From assembly GCF_028330985.1 (NCBI RefSeq), contig NZ_JAQMUE010000044.1, positions 1 through 64,000 on the forward strand: a stretch of DNA of 64,000 nt, read 5' to 3'. Below the pieces are notes generated by a model. That model was not told the DNA's origin. It saw only the letters and a list, made by a program, of their open reading frames with translations, and ran no database searches. The stretch's first letter is position 1. Each line of letters starts with the position of its first letter. The position numbers and the translations under genes are program-made. Of the stretch, positions 16,854-26,173 are shown piece by piece. Source of the DNA: Roseofilum reptotaenium CS-1145 (GTDB taxonomy: Bacteria > Cyanobacteriota > Cyanobacteriia > Cyanobacteriales > Desertifilaceae).

Positions 16854-18185
16854 CTACTGATTCAATTCCTGCATTTTAGCCTCAGCAAACTCGCGGAGCG
16901 ATCGCGCTTCTTCCGTAGCCGTTGTACCGGTTTTTACTCGATCTAAGTCATAAATAATGCTTTGTAGTCCACTGACGAGTACCCCAGTATTAGCATTAGA
17001 AGCGGCTGACTGTTGCCAGGCCGTAATTCTCCCTTTTGCCTGATTTAGCGCTTCGGTAGAACTTTGCTCATTCCGCAGACGAATCCTCGCCATGGCAGCA
17101 TTTTGACGATATTCAACTAATTTAGTCTGGGCTTGTACATAAGCAGGATTATCATCTTTTACCCGCTCCAACTGCTCGCTTGCCCGATCCCAGAGACCGA
17201 TAATTTCCTGCCATTGCTCCTCAGGATGGGGGGGATTTTGGGACATTTGGGCTGCTGCCATGCCATACTGAGCCGCTGCTTGGATGAGGGTATCGGTTTT
17301 GCCGGTTCCAGCACTGCGTCCAGAAACCTGCTGAAAATCACGCTGATAGGCTTTCATTTGAGCCGCAGACATTCGTCCAGCAACAGTTTGAGGAGGGATG
17401 AGATCGAGTTTATCGAGTCCAGCTTGCCAAATGGCGATCGCCTCCTGTTTACTAGCCTCAGAGTTGGCTTGTTGATATTGGCTTTTCCCCTCTTCGATTT
17501 GACTAGCTCCCTCTTCCAAAAGCGTTAAAGCATTGTTTTGCTGAAAAACTTTAGCATCCATGCGGGCAACCTGTTGCCGAGCGCCCTTATATTCATCCAG
17601 GGTAAACTGCCAACTACAACTAAAAAATGTACAGTAGCGCTGGGGAAAGTAGCCTAAAAACCATACGGGTAAACCATCCAGATGGTTTTGAGCTATAGCG
17701 ACTTTTTCTGCGCCTAACTCAATATCAGCAGCGCTGGTGGCTTGGTTAATCAGTTGATCCGCTTTTTCCACATTGGCGATCGCTCCCCGATAATCATAAT
17801 CCATTTTCATATAACTGGGCAGTAGCACGAGGGGAATCGTTTTGGCTACTGGCCAGCGAATCATGGGATAGGGAAGATTGAGAATATAAACCAAACCTGC
17901 TAATCCAGCTAAACCCATCACTCCCCAGGACAAATAGCTAAACATTCCAGAGGGTTGATTGGCTTTGGCTGCTTTACGAATCGCTGCATCCCTAAACTCA
18001 GGAATCAGATCCTGAATGATCTCCCGTAACTGTTGAGCCGAAACCGGATCTCCCGTTTGTTGTCGTAATCGCTCTAACCGTTTGAGAACTAGCATTTTCA
18101 CAGGAGCTTGGAGCGGATCATTCCCCACACACCGCTCTAGTTCCCGTACTAGAATAGTATATGCCTTATGATTGAGACGGGCCAT
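16854..18185 (-). CDS. Conserved-type membrane-anchored coiled-coil protein of unknown function
   Basis: This 443-residue protein has a soluble N-terminal domain (about 1-80, MARLNHKAYTILVRELERCV and a helical region ending in RKAAKANQ) and a hydrophobic segment near 85-105 (YLSWGVMGLAGLAGLVYILN). A long helical part follows, rich in alanine and glutamine, with pairs of similar helices suggestive of TPR-like or coiled-coil packing (NNALTLLEEGASQIEEGKSQ, IAIWQAGLDKLDLIPPQ). A CTFFSC pair sits near residue 186. I know of similar cyanobacterial proteins without a function. It faces away from the kinase gene at 18397. Confidence 0.7.
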   Translation of the reverse strand: MARLNHKAYTILVRELERCVGNDPLQAPVKMLVLKRLERLRQQTGDPVSAQQLREIIQDLIPEFRDAAIRKAAKANQPSGMFSYLSWGVMGLAGLAGLVYILNLPYPMIRWPVAKTIPLVLLPSYMKMDYDYRGAIANVEKADQLINQATSAADIELGAEKVAIAQNHLDGLPVWFLGYFPQRYCTFFSCSWQFTLDEYKGARQQVARMDAKVFQQNNALTLLEEGASQIEEGKSQYQQANSEASKQEAIAIWQAGLDKLDLIPPQTVAGRMSAAQMKAYQRDFQQVSGRSAGTGKTDTLIQAAAQYGMAAAQMSQNPPHPEEQWQEIIGLWDRASEQLERVKDDNPAYVQAQTKLVEYRQNAAMARIRLRNEQSSTEALNQAKGRITAWQQSAASNANTGVLVSGLQSIIYDLDRVKTGTTATEEARSLREFAEAKMQELNQ

Positions 18186-18396
18186 CAGATGATTTTTGAG
18201 TTCTTTATCACTATTATGGCTGACTTCCGGTCAAAATACTTGCGTAATTTCCGTAATTTTTGGTAGATAAAAACACTTGCAATTTCATACAATTAATCAA
18301 GGCGTTCTATCGAACATCCATTTTAATTAATTGTGTCCCAACCTAGGAGTTATCCTAGTGATGCTCCTACTGTGCAATCCTTTGCCATATTAGGGT

Positions 18397-20367
18397 ATGT
18401 TGAAGTTCTTCCGTTTGCTCCAATCCACTGAAACCTCTTTTCGTCGCATTCTCATGGGACGGATTTTGCTGATGACGATTCCCGTTTTACTTTTACTTCA
18501 ATATGCCACCTACCGTAAAGCGCGTTCGAGTTTACTAGAAACGGCTCGGTATAATATTATTGAAAGTGCCATTGAAAAAGGCGATCGCCTCGATCTAAGT
18601 ATCAAAGCTCTGACCGATCAAGTAAAAACGGCCAGTGAAAGTGGAATTTTGCAATCAGGGGACTTGTCCACAATAGATCCCTACCTCAACGAGCTAAGTC
18701 AACGTTTTTCTAATTCTGTGGTGTGTTTACAACTACACAATTCAACCGAAGATAAATTAATTTCTAATACCTGTGAAGGAGATGAAATCGGAAACTTAGA
18801 CCCTGAAAAAATCGCTCAAAAACCCGATGAACGATTTTCGACTCATGTAGAAGTTAAGTTACTCTTAGAAGCTCTACCATCTGCTTTCTATAATTATGGT
18901 AAAGATAAACTCCATTTTTTAATTAATGCGCCAGTTTACGATCCTTCTGGACAACCCCAATCTAATCTAGTTATTGAAGCGACTGTTCCCCTCCAACAAA
19001 ATCAAGATCGAAAATCCTTATCCGGCTATACAGTAATCATTAATGAAGAAGGAACAATCATTGCTCATATCGATCCCACTCGAATTGGGACTAATATTAG
19101 TGAGCAAAAAAACAAAAATCTTAAATCTAGATTAGACTCTATTATCCGATCGGCTACAGGAGGAAAAAGTGATTTTCTCCACTTACCTGGATTCGATCAA
19201 AGTCGTCGAGAAGTGATTGCTGGATATACAGCTATCCCTAATCCAACGACGACTGGCTCAACCAATGGTAAATGGGTTGTTTTAGCGGTCACCCCCCTTG
19301 AACACGCTCTCTATGGCCTTCAGGAAATTCGGCAAACGTTAATTAATTTAGTTTTAGGATTGATTGCAGCTAATTTAATTGCAATATTAGTTTTATCCCG
19401 CTCTTTAGTTACTCCAGTTGAACAACTAGGAAAATATGCCCAAAGTGTTGAATGCAGTGTTTCCCCGGAAGCCATTCCCCAGAAATTCAAGATTCATGAG
19501 TTTAATCAACTGGCTAAAGCCCTCAATAGTATGGTAGCACGGTTAACCAGTTGGGCAGAAGAACTAGAAGTTGCTTGGCAAGAAGCGAAAAGTTCTAATC
19601 AGCTCAAAAGTGAGTTTTTAACAAGTATTTCCCATGAATTAAGAACGCCTCTCAATGCGATTATTGGATCGGTTCGCTTGGTTAAAGATGGCTTCTGTGA
19701 TGATAAGGAAGAAGAATTTGAGTTTTTGCAACAAGTGGATAATGCTGCCCTCCATTTACTCTCAATTATTAATGATATTTTGGATTTATCTAAGATTGAA
19801 GCAGGTAAACTATCTCTAGAGTTAGCCCCCGTGGATTTAAATCAGATTCTTAAAGAGGTGATCGATATTGAATCAGCTCCGATACAATCGAAAGGCTTAT
19901 CTTTAAGTTATGAAAGTATTCCTGACTCAATTCCGATCGCTGCGGATGCAGATAAACTGAAGCAAGTTTTCATGAATATTATCGGCAATTCAGTTAAATT
20001 TACTGAAGAGGGAGGAATTACGATCAAAGTGGAGAGAATTAAGCTCCATCTGGAGGCAAATTCTAACGGCAATAATTTGGCCCGATCGCAGGTGAGAATT
20101 GCAATCAAAGATACGGGAATTGGCATTGATCCTTCTGCTCAATCCAAGCTGTTTCAACCGTTTGTCATGGCTGATGGAACTCGGACTCGTAAGTTTGAAG
20201 GGACGGGTTTAGGATTGGCGATTTCTCGGAATTTGATTGAGATGATGGACGGTAAGATTGCTCTGTATAGTGAGGGAGATGGACAGGGAACAACGGTGGA
20301 AATTGTGTTGCCTTTGATTGATGTGCAACAATTGGAGCGATCGCAGGCTTTGAAAACTGAAGTGTGA
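18397..20367 (+). CDS. Sensor histidine kinase with extracytoplasmic Cache-type domain and HAMP
   Basis: This 656-residue membrane kinase has a first hydrophobic segment near 20-40 (ILLMTIPVLLLLQYATY) and a periplasmic sensor of about 270 residues with the strand pattern of double-Cache domains (YTVIINEEGTIIAHIDPTRIG). A second segment near 310-335 is followed by HAMP, a coiled coil, the phosphoacceptor box SHELRTPLNAI (His413) and ATPase boxes NIIGNSVKFTEEGG, DTGIGIDP and GTGLGLAISRNLIEMMDG. The Cache domain should bind a small ligand that cannot be named. No response regulator is adjacent. Start ATG 18397 gives a sensible N-terminus. Confidence 0.9.
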   Translation: MLKFFRLLQSTETSFRRILMGRILLMTIPVLLLLQYATYRKARSSLLETARYNIIESAIEKGDRLDLSIKALTDQVKTASESGILQSGDLSTIDPYLNELSQRFSNSVVCLQLHNSTEDKLISNTCEGDEIGNLDPEKIAQKPDERFSTHVEVKLLLEALPSAFYNYGKDKLHFLINAPVYDPSGQPQSNLVIEATVPLQQNQDRKSLSGYTVIINEEGTIIAHIDPTRIGTNISEQKNKNLKSRLDSIIRSATGGKSDFLHLPGFDQSRREVIAGYTAIPNPTTTGSTNGKWVVLAVTPLEHALYGLQEIRQTLINLVLGLIAANLIAILVLSRSLVTPVEQLGKYAQSVECSVSPEAIPQKFKIHEFNQLAKALNSMVARLTSWAEELEVAWQEAKSSNQLKSEFLTSISHELRTPLNAIIGSVRLVKDGFCDDKEEEFEFLQQVDNAALHLLSIINDILDLSKIEAGKLSLELAPVDLNQILKEVIDIESAPIQSKGLSLSYESIPDSIPIAADADKLKQVFMNIIGNSVKFTEEGGITIKVERIKLHLEANSNGNNLARSQVRIAIKDTGIGIDPSAQSKLFQPFVMADGTRTRKFEGTGLGLAISRNLIEMMDGKIALYSEGDGQGTTVEIVLPLIDVQQLERSQALKTEV

Positions 20368-20379
20368 GTGCAGATCGGA

Positions 20380-21156
20380 TTAGGATTTGACCACGATAAA
20401 AACGGCGATCGCTAGCAGAAAATAGCCAAAGCCTTTCTCTAGTTGCTTTCCAGGCACAAACTGAGTTAAATATGACCCCAAAATAATTCCTGTACTTGCA
20501 GCAACAATGAAGGAAAACACCAAAGGTAAATTAATCGGGATCTGACTGCTCAGATATCCCCAAAACCCGGTTACTGATTGAAACGAAATCACCAACAGAG
20601 ATGTCCCGATCGCCTCTTTCATGGGAATCTGAATCAATAAAACCAACGCTGGAATGACCAAAAAACCGCCGCCAATCCCCACAAATCCGGTCACTAATCC
20701 TACACTGAAGCCAGCTAAGGGAATGAGTATAAACCTCTGCCAAAGTCCTGAAACTTGGCGAGCTTTCAGTGTCTCTTCACTCTTTTGCGTGTGACTCTTC
20801 TGAATCATTAAAATACTGGCCGTCACCATCATAGCGACAAAACCCATCAGTTGTATCGTGGGACTCACCATGGGTTGAGTCGCAATTTTAGCGCCTAGAT
20901 AGGAACCCACCATAGCTGGAGGTGCAAACATTGCTGCTGCTTTGAGGTTCACATGACCCGATCGCCAATGGGACATGACTCCAATGAGACTGACGCTACC
21001 GACAATAGCTAACGTCATGGCGATCGCTGATTTCGTCTCTACTCCCATCACATACATTAACACTGGCAGAGCTAATACTGAACCGCCACCACCAATTAAA
21101 CCCAAACTCAAGCCCATACAAACGGCCAAAGCATGTCCCACCAGATTCACGACCAT
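20380..21156 (-). CDS. TauE/SafE family membrane permease
   Basis: This 258-residue protein has about eight hydrophobic segments. It carries the family's repeated GxGGGxLxxP motif twice: GLIGGGGSVLALPVLMYVMG near the start and GFVGIGGGFLVIPALVLL in the second half. TauE/SafE proteins move sulfur-containing or organic anions such as sulfite, thiosulfate or sulfoacetate across the inner membrane. It is the last gene of a run with a rhodanese and a persulfide-dioxygenase-like protein, which points to export or import of an inorganic sulfur compound. Confidence 0.9.
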   Translation of the reverse strand: MVVNLVGHALAVCMGLSLGLIGGGGSVLALPVLMYVMGVETKSAIAMTLAIVGSVSLIGVMSHWRSGHVNLKAAAMFAPPAMVGSYLGAKIATQPMVSPTIQLMGFVAMMVTASILMIQKSHTQKSEETLKARQVSGLWQRFILIPLAGFSVGLVTGFVGIGGGFLVIPALVLLIQIPMKEAIGTSLLVISFQSVTGFWGYLSSQIPINLPLVFSFIVAASTGIILGSYLTQFVPGKQLEKGFGYFLLAIAVFIVVKS

Positions 21157-21322
21157 CTGATTTTCCTCATTGCTCCTGACTCTTTACTGATTCCCCCTCT
21201 ACCAGCAGAGAGAGAAATCCACTCTAAACTTGCTGATTAGACCTCTGGCATAAGTGGGAAGAAAATAAAGAGTAATGTACTAATTTTATAGACTATTGCT
21301 AGAGTTCCTATTACCGGACTTC

Positions 21323-21868
21323 TTACCGAATTCTATTGTAAGGTAATTTTGCCAATAACTGAGCCATCATACAGGTATTACTCATTCCGGCAAACATCAA
21401 TCCTGCTCCCACAAAACCACTTAAAAACAAGAAACCGGGAGCCACAAATACCCCCAATAAAGTTCCAGTTAACACCAAAGAACCGGCTACAATTTGAACC
21501 TGACGCATCAGGCTAATCGGAGCCTTGGGATTAACATGGGTCGGATATCCCTGTTGCTTCCATTCCTCTAATCCTCCTCCTAGGTGGGTCACCTCTTCAA
21601 ATCCTGCTAGAAAGAGCTTTTGGGCAGCCGTGGCTGAACGATTTCCTGTTTCGCAATAGAGAATGAAGGGTTTGGTGTAATTGGGGAGAAAATCATCCGG
21701 ATTAAAACGAGATAAGGGTCGAGAAATAGCTCCTGAAATGCGCTCGCCAGCATATTCACTTGGTTCGCGCACATCAATGAACTGAATCCGATCTTTTTCC
21801 CACAATTCTTGTACCGAAGAACTGTCAATTGATTGTAGTTTATCTTGCAGATTTTGAGGGGTAACCAT
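21323..21868 (-). CDS. Membrane rhodanese with DUF2892 tail
   Basis: This is a 181-residue fusion. Residues about 10-110 form a rhodanese domain, with FIDVREPSEYAGERISGA and the catalytic loop CETGNRSA whose cysteine would carry the persulfide. After a linker, two transmembrane helices (IVAGSLVLTGTLLGVFVAPG and FLFLSGFVGAGLMFAGMSNTC) form the DUF2892 tail. The architecture equals that of E. coli YgaP, an inner-membrane sulfurtransferase. It lies between the MBL-fold protein and the TauE/SafE permease, suggesting it hands persulfide sulfur between them. Confidence 0.9.
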   Translation of the reverse strand: MVTPQNLQDKLQSIDSSSVQELWEKDRIQFIDVREPSEYAGERISGAISRPLSRFNPDDFLPNYTKPFILYCETGNRSATAAQKLFLAGFEEVTHLGGGLEEWKQQGYPTHVNPKAPISLMRQVQIVAGSLVLTGTLLGVFVAPGFLFLSGFVGAGLMFAGMSNTCMMAQLLAKLPYNRIR

Positions 21869-21912
21869 AGTTGATTAAATTTGACTCAGGAAAGGATTAG
21901 ATAGAGACTTCA

Positions 21913-22611
21913 TTAAGCTACGGCCGGCACTTTCCCGCATCTTTGATTCGCAGGAACTGCTTCGGCGATTTTTTTCGGGTTGGGTAAATTTAAACTTTGC
22001 ATGAGGGCGATAAAACTCTCACGAGTGTGACCGGCTAAACGAGGATTGAATTGTTTTTCTTCGCCAATGGTAGAAACCGTGCAGCCTTTATAATCATGAC
22101 CAGGATAGACTTCTGTGGGGTCGGGAAGCGTAAATAACCGTTGAGTAATGGCATCATAGAGCAGACCGGGATCGCCGCTTTGGAAGTCGGTACGACCACA
22201 TCCTCGAATGAGCAGAGAATCACCCGTAAGCACTTTGCGTCCATTCACCAGATAGGCCATGTGACTATCGGTATGACCCGGAGTGGCGATCGCCTGAATC
22301 TCAATGCCTCCAACTTGTAATAATTCCCCATCAGTCATAAAGCGATCGGCACAGAGGACTCCAGCCTGTTGAGGAACTAGGGATGTACAACCGGTCACTT
22401 CCCGAAGCTGGCCGCTCCCGGTAATATGGTCAGCATGAATATGGGTTTCTAGGCAATAGCGGAGACTTAACCCTAACTCCTGCAACAGCTTCAGGTCACG
22501 ATCCACTTGCTCTAGCACCGGATCGACCAATAGGGCCTCTTGAGTCTTCAGATCGGCTAACAGATAAGTATACGTGCTGGTTTCTGGATCGAATAATTGA
22601 CGAAATAGCAT
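21913..22611 (-). CDS. MBL-fold persulfide dioxygenase-like protein
   Basis: This 232-residue metallo-beta-lactamase-fold protein has the metal site THIHADHITG (HxHxDH), a second histidine in ATPGHTDSHMAY, GDSLLIRGCGRTDFQ and VYPGHDYKG. These are the signatures of the ETHE1/Blh group, mononuclear iron dioxygenases that oxidise glutathione persulfide to sulfite. It is the first gene of the minus-strand run, with 44 bases to the rhodanese. Start ATG 22611 (MLFRQLFDPETSTYTYLL) fits the family closely. Glyoxalase-II-like activity is the alternative. Confidence 0.9.
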   Translation of the reverse strand: MLFRQLFDPETSTYTYLLADLKTQEALLVDPVLEQVDRDLKLLQELGLSLRYCLETHIHADHITGSGQLREVTGCTSLVPQQAGVLCADRFMTDGELLQVGGIEIQAIATPGHTDSHMAYLVNGRKVLTGDSLLIRGCGRTDFQSGDPGLLYDAITQRLFTLPDPTEVYPGHDYKGCTVSTIGEEKQFNPRLAGHTRESFIALMQSLNLPNPKKIAEAVPANQRCGKVPAVA

Positions 22612-22752
22612 CCAAGTCTCCTTTATTCACGCTTAACCAAAATTATATCACTATTTAGAGATTTAGCAAACTAAAAACATCCTAGTGGTTTACTCCCCCA
22701 CTCTCTCCTTTGTAATCCCAACATCAATTTATGCTAGAATCAGCCAGGCTTC

Positions 22753-23901
22753 TTGCTCAAAGGTATCAACTATCCGATTACAGCCTTGATTGATTCCTCG
22801 ACTGAATCTCACTCAGAGGTAGATTCTCCTTACATTCATCGGTGCATTGAATTAGCCCGCCAAGCCCTTGGGCGAACCGCTCCAAATCCCCTTGTGGGAG
22901 CGATAGTGGTGGCGGACAATCAAATTGTGGGGGAAGGCTTCCATCCCCGCGCTGGAGCTAGCCATGCTGAAGTGTTTGCCCTACAAGAGGCGGGCGATCG
23001 CGCCTGGGGAGCAACTGTCTATGTGAATTTAGAGCCTTGTAATCATTATGGCCGCACTCCTCCTTGTACAGAAGCTCTAATTGCCGCGGGAGTAAAGCGA
23101 GTGGTGGTGGGGATGGTAGACCCCGATCCGAGGGTGTCTGGTGGAGGTATTCAACGGCTCAGAGAAGCGGGAATCGAGGTTAAGGTGGGGGTAGAAGAAA
23201 AAGCGTGTCAGCAACTCAATGAAGCATTTATTCATCGTATCCGCCATCAACTCCCTTGGGGCATTTTTAAGTATGCTATGACATTAGATGGAAAAATCGC
23301 TACAACCACAGGTCATAGCCAATGGGTCACTGGAGAAGCCTCTAGGCGGTGGGTACATCAATTGCGAGGGACTTGTGATGCAGTGATTGTAGGGGGGAAT
23401 ACAGTCAGAAAAGATAATCCCCAATTAACTACCCATGGAGTCGTGGATCGCAATCCGGTACGGATGGTGATGAGTCGTTCTTTGAATTTACCGCGATCGG
23501 CGCAATTGTGGGAGTGGGTTGCACCAACCGTGGTCTTAACGGAGCAAGGCGCTAATCCCCAATTACAGACGGAGCTGGGCAACTGGGGGGTTGAAGTGGT
23601 GGAATTTCCCCAACTAACTCCCAGAGCTGTCATGGAATATGGATATCAACGGGGATTTTTATCGGTGTTATGGGAATGTGGAGGACAACTGGGAGCGCAG
23701 GCGATCGCCTCTGGAATGGTGCAGAAAGTTTATGCTTTTATTGCACCCAAAATTATTGGGGGCGATCGCGCTCCTTCTCCCGTGGGCGATTTAAGATTAA
23801 CTCAAATGACTGAAGCTCTAAGTTTAACGGGTATTCAGTATCAATCTTTAGGCAGCGATATATTAATTGAGGGTTATCTCGTTAACCGCGATTCGCTCTA
23901 A
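22753..23901 (+). CDS. ribD: Bifunctional riboflavin biosynthesis deaminase/reductase
   Basis: RibD deaminates the pyrimidine ring of the GTP cyclohydrolase II product and then reduces the ribose side chain, steps two and three of riboflavin synthesis. The deaminase zinc site is visible as HAEVFAL and PCNHYGRTPPC (about 75-110), followed by the reductase domain from IFKYAMTLDGKIA with GGNTVRKDNPQLT and WECGGQLGAQAI. The frame has no ATG or GTG before the deaminase. The first in-frame starts are TTG 22753 and TTG 22786, while an ATG at 22731 is in another frame and stops quickly. A TTG start is assumed. Length (382) is normal. Confidence 0.9.
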   Translation: MLKGINYPITALIDSSTESHSEVDSPYIHRCIELARQALGRTAPNPLVGAIVVADNQIVGEGFHPRAGASHAEVFALQEAGDRAWGATVYVNLEPCNHYGRTPPCTEALIAAGVKRVVVGMVDPDPRVSGGGIQRLREAGIEVKVGVEEKACQQLNEAFIHRIRHQLPWGIFKYAMTLDGKIATTTGHSQWVTGEASRRWVHQLRGTCDAVIVGGNTVRKDNPQLTTHGVVDRNPVRMVMSRSLNLPRSAQLWEWVAPTVVLTEQGANPQLQTELGNWGVEVVEFPQLTPRAVMEYGYQRGFLSVLWECGGQLGAQAIASGMVQKVYAFIAPKIIGGDRAPSPVGDLRLTQMTEALSLTGIQYQSLGSDILIEGYLVNRDSL

Positions 23902-23977
23902 GCCTTAAAAATGGGAACTATTGCTATTCGTGCCTCTTGCCTTCTCCTTGACCCTATGCTTAGAACCTTAACGGGTG

Positions 23978-24014
23978 ACCCTTACCCATTACCCATTACC
24001 ACGCGAAGCGCTAT
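23978..24014 (+). repeat. Heptamer tract plus GCGAAGCGCTATA motif
   Basis: ACCCTTACCCATTACCCATTACC runs directly into ACGCGAAGCGCTATA, which ends on the base before the next gene's ATG. The repeat therefore supplies the immediate upstream region of that gene, including whatever serves as its ribosome binding site. Confidence 0.7.
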
Positions 24015-24575
24015 ATGCTCGAATTAGTCATTAGTAGTTTATTTTTCAGTAGCTTGGGATGTCAATTGCTGATGATGGGCAATAGTATTCATCGCAGTTA
24101 TATCGAAATCCAGAAACGGAATGAGGAGGAGGAAGAAGTTTTGACCCATTACGAACCCAAAGAACACTTTGGTACAGAAGGACAAGGGAATCAGAATGGT
24201 TCAGCCAAAGCACGCGGATGGGAATTCAAGATTGTGCGAGCCAATAGTGATTTATTTCGCAATCCGACTATATTGCATCAACTTTGTCGTGAAGAATCCC
24301 AAGCCGGTTGGATTTTGTTAGAAAAACTTGATGATCGCCGAGTCAGATTTCGGCGAGCGATCGCAGCTCGACAGAAAATTCGCCCAGAAACCCTCTCCTT
24401 TGACCCCTATCGATGCCACTATGGATCGTCCGGTCACTCTAAAATTTGGTTCGCCACCCTTGCCTTCCTCCTCGCCCTGATGATTCCCGCCTATGCTGGA
24501 TACTGGGTAATGTCTCAATATCTGAATCAATCCCCACCTGAAAGCGCTCCCCTGCCCGAATTTCTACCTAAATGA
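24015..24575 (+). CDS. Membrane protein of unknown function
   Basis: This 186-residue protein has an N-terminal hydrophobic stretch (LELVISSLFFSSLGCQLLMM), a charged middle with EEEEEVLTHYEPKE and a basic globular part (EFKIVRANSDLFRNPTILHQLCREESQAGWILLEKLDDRRVRFRR split here only by function). It ends in a C-terminal helix (IWFATLAFLLALMIPAYAGY). The globular part with AGWxLLEKLDDxRxRFRR resembles a short domain seen in other cyanobacterial proteins of unknown role. No ribosome binding site is visible, because a dispersed repeat abuts the ATG. Confidence 0.55.
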   Translation: MLELVISSLFFSSLGCQLLMMGNSIHRSYIEIQKRNEEEEEVLTHYEPKEHFGTEGQGNQNGSAKARGWEFKIVRANSDLFRNPTILHQLCREESQAGWILLEKLDDRRVRFRRAIAARQKIRPETLSFDPYRCHYGSSGHSKIWFATLAFLLALMIPAYAGYWVMSQYLNQSPPESAPLPEFLPK

Positions 24576-24706
24576 AAATCCCAGTTTTTATTCACTCTGC
24601 TATAGTAGAATCGTGCTTAATCTAAGGTCTAAGTCTATGCAGACTGACCGGAACAGTTGACCTTTGATGCCTTACCCTTGAATTTACTCGATTAAAGGTG
24701 GAAATC

Positions 24707-25165
24707 ATGAAGAATGTTCTCAAGATAGTTGCGGCTTCAGTCTTAGCGACTGTAGCTGTTGTCGCTTCTCCCTTAGCTCTCAAAGCCCAAGATCGTATCC
24801 CCAGCATTCAGGTAGACTACTATCGGAAAACAGCTTTCCAAGAACTCTACGGTGGCAAATATATTGGCCCTAGAGAATATGTAACCACATCACCGACCGG
24901 CAAAGTATTGCCCTTGCGGTTCAGCTTACCGATTGAAACTGCAATTTTCCAAGATACCAGCATTAGCTCTAATACCCCAATCACAGATGCTTTTGGAGTC
25001 ACCAGTGATACGAGCGAACTGATTCGCTGGGCGGAAACGATTGGTGAATGTTTGCAAGAAAAACCCAGACTTGTACGAGTGTTAACTGGAAATACCATTT
25101 ACATCAACGATGTTGAGGGTTCCATTGTTGAGAATGCCAATGGCGTTCTTGTTTGTCCCCGATAA
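24707..25165 (+). CDS. Secreted protein of unknown function
   Basis: From ATG 24707 the 152-residue product has a signal peptide (basic MKNVLK, then a hydrophobic core IVAASVLATVAVVASPLAL and an ALKAQD cleavage region). A beta-rich periplasmic domain follows, beginning IPSIQVDYYRKTAFQELYGG. Two cysteines (GECLQEK, VLVCPR) could form a disulfide. An AAAGGTGG site precedes the ATG, so the GTG three codons earlier is less likely. No family is recognised. Confidence 0.65.
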   Translation: MKNVLKIVAASVLATVAVVASPLALKAQDRIPSIQVDYYRKTAFQELYGGKYIGPREYVTTSPTGKVLPLRFSLPIETAIFQDTSISSNTPITDAFGVTSDTSELIRWAETIGECLQEKPRLVRVLTGNTIYINDVEGSIVENANGVLVCPR

Positions 25166-25273
25166 GGGAAAAGCAAGCCGATCTCTTTACTCCTCACCAC
25201 TTTTCAAACCCCAGGGCTGTTTCATTCTTCCCTGAAAAATGAGACTCCAGACACTCCAGGCACTCCAGACTCG

Positions 25274-26065
25274 TTACAAAATTTGTGATAAGAATTTCTG
25301 TGTTCGTTCCTCCTTGGGGTTGTTAAAAAATTCATCAGGGGTTGCTTCCTCCACTAAGACCCCATCAGCCATTAACACCACTCGATCCGCAACTTCACGG
25401 GCAAACCCTACTTCATGGGTAACACAAACCATGGTCATACCGCTTTGAGCAAGCGATCGCATTGTATCAAGTACCTCGCGTACCATTTCTGGATCGAGGG
25501 CTGAAGTGGGTTCATCAAAGAGCATGATTTTCGGTTGCATCGCCAGAGCGCGGGCGATCGCTACCCGTTGCTGTTGTCCTCCCGATAACTGTCCGGGGAA
25601 TTTCTTGGCTTGCTCCAAAATTCCTACTTTTTCTAAGAGCTGTAGAGCAATTTCTTCGGCTTTTTCCTTCTTCCAACGCCGTACCCAAATCGGCGCTAAG
25701 GTTACATTTTGCAAAACCGTTAAATGAGGGAATAAATTAAACTGTTGAAACACCATCCCCACTTCGCGCCGCACCGCATCAATATTCTTTAAATCGTGGG
25801 ATAATTCAATCCCATCAATAATAATTTTTCCCTTTTGATATTCTTCTAGAGCATTAAAGGTGCGGATAAACGTCGATTTCCCGGAACCACTCGGCCCCAT
25901 AACAACGACCACTTCGCCTTTTTGAACGTCTAAGCTCACCCCTCGCAGGACATGGAATTTATTACTGGCATACCACTTATGAACCTCTTGGGCAATGATG
26001 GCGGGTTCGGTGTCCACAGGAGTTGGATTATCTTGAGATTTAATGAGAGGATCGGAATGGGTCAT
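25274..26065 (-). CDS. Amino-acid ABC transporter ATP-binding protein
   Basis: This is the ATPase of a polar amino-acid importer. The 263-residue protein carries Walker [11 protein letters not shown]-loop [18 protein letters not shown], signature [15 protein letters not shown], Walker [17 protein letters not shown] and the switch histidine in VTHEVGFA. The [11 protein letters not shown] segment is typical of the GlnQ/AapP/BztD group. It is the last gene of a minus-strand run behind two permeases and a binding protein. In studied cyanobacteria the equivalent ATPase (BgtA) can be encoded elsewhere and shared, so I give no symbol. Confidence 0.92.
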   Translation of the reverse strand: MTHSDPLIKSQDNPTPVDTEPAIIAQEVHKWYASNKFHVLRGVSLDVQKGEVVVVMGPSGSGKSTFIRTFNALEEYQKGKIIIDGIELSHDLKNIDAVRREVGMVFQQFNLFPHLTVLQNVTLAPIWVRRWKKEKAEEIALQLLEKVGILEQAKKFPGQLSGGQQQRVAIARALAMQPKIMLFDEPTSALDPEMVREVLDTMRSLAQSGMTMVCVTHEVGFAREVADRVVLMADGVLVEEATPDEFFNNPKEERTQKFLSQIL

Positions 26066-26070
26066 GATGA

Positions 26071-26102
26071 TAGGGAATGGGGAATAGGGAATGGGGAATA
26101 GG
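26071..26102. repeat. Heptamer tract (GGGAATA/GGGAATG family)
   Basis: The tract is made of GGGAATG and GGGAATA units with single G spacers, between the ATPase and permease genes. It directly touches the GGCGGGTT element that follows. Confidence 0.8.
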
Positions 26103-26158
26103 GCGGGTTTAGTCAGGTTATCTGCGAGTTTCCTAGCTTTGGGATAACCCGCCCCTAC
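26100..26158 (-). repeat. GGCGGGTT...AACCCGCC palindromic element (copy 1, intergenic)
   Basis: GGGCGGGTTT at the left and AACCCGCCCCTAC at the right are inverted arms around about 35 bases. Read on the minus strand it starts GTAGGGGCGGGTT, exactly like the copy at 40727 inside the oxoprolinase gene. It lies in the 108-base gap between the ATPase and the permease genes. Confidence 0.75.
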
Positions 26159-26173
26159 AACACGATCGATTTA

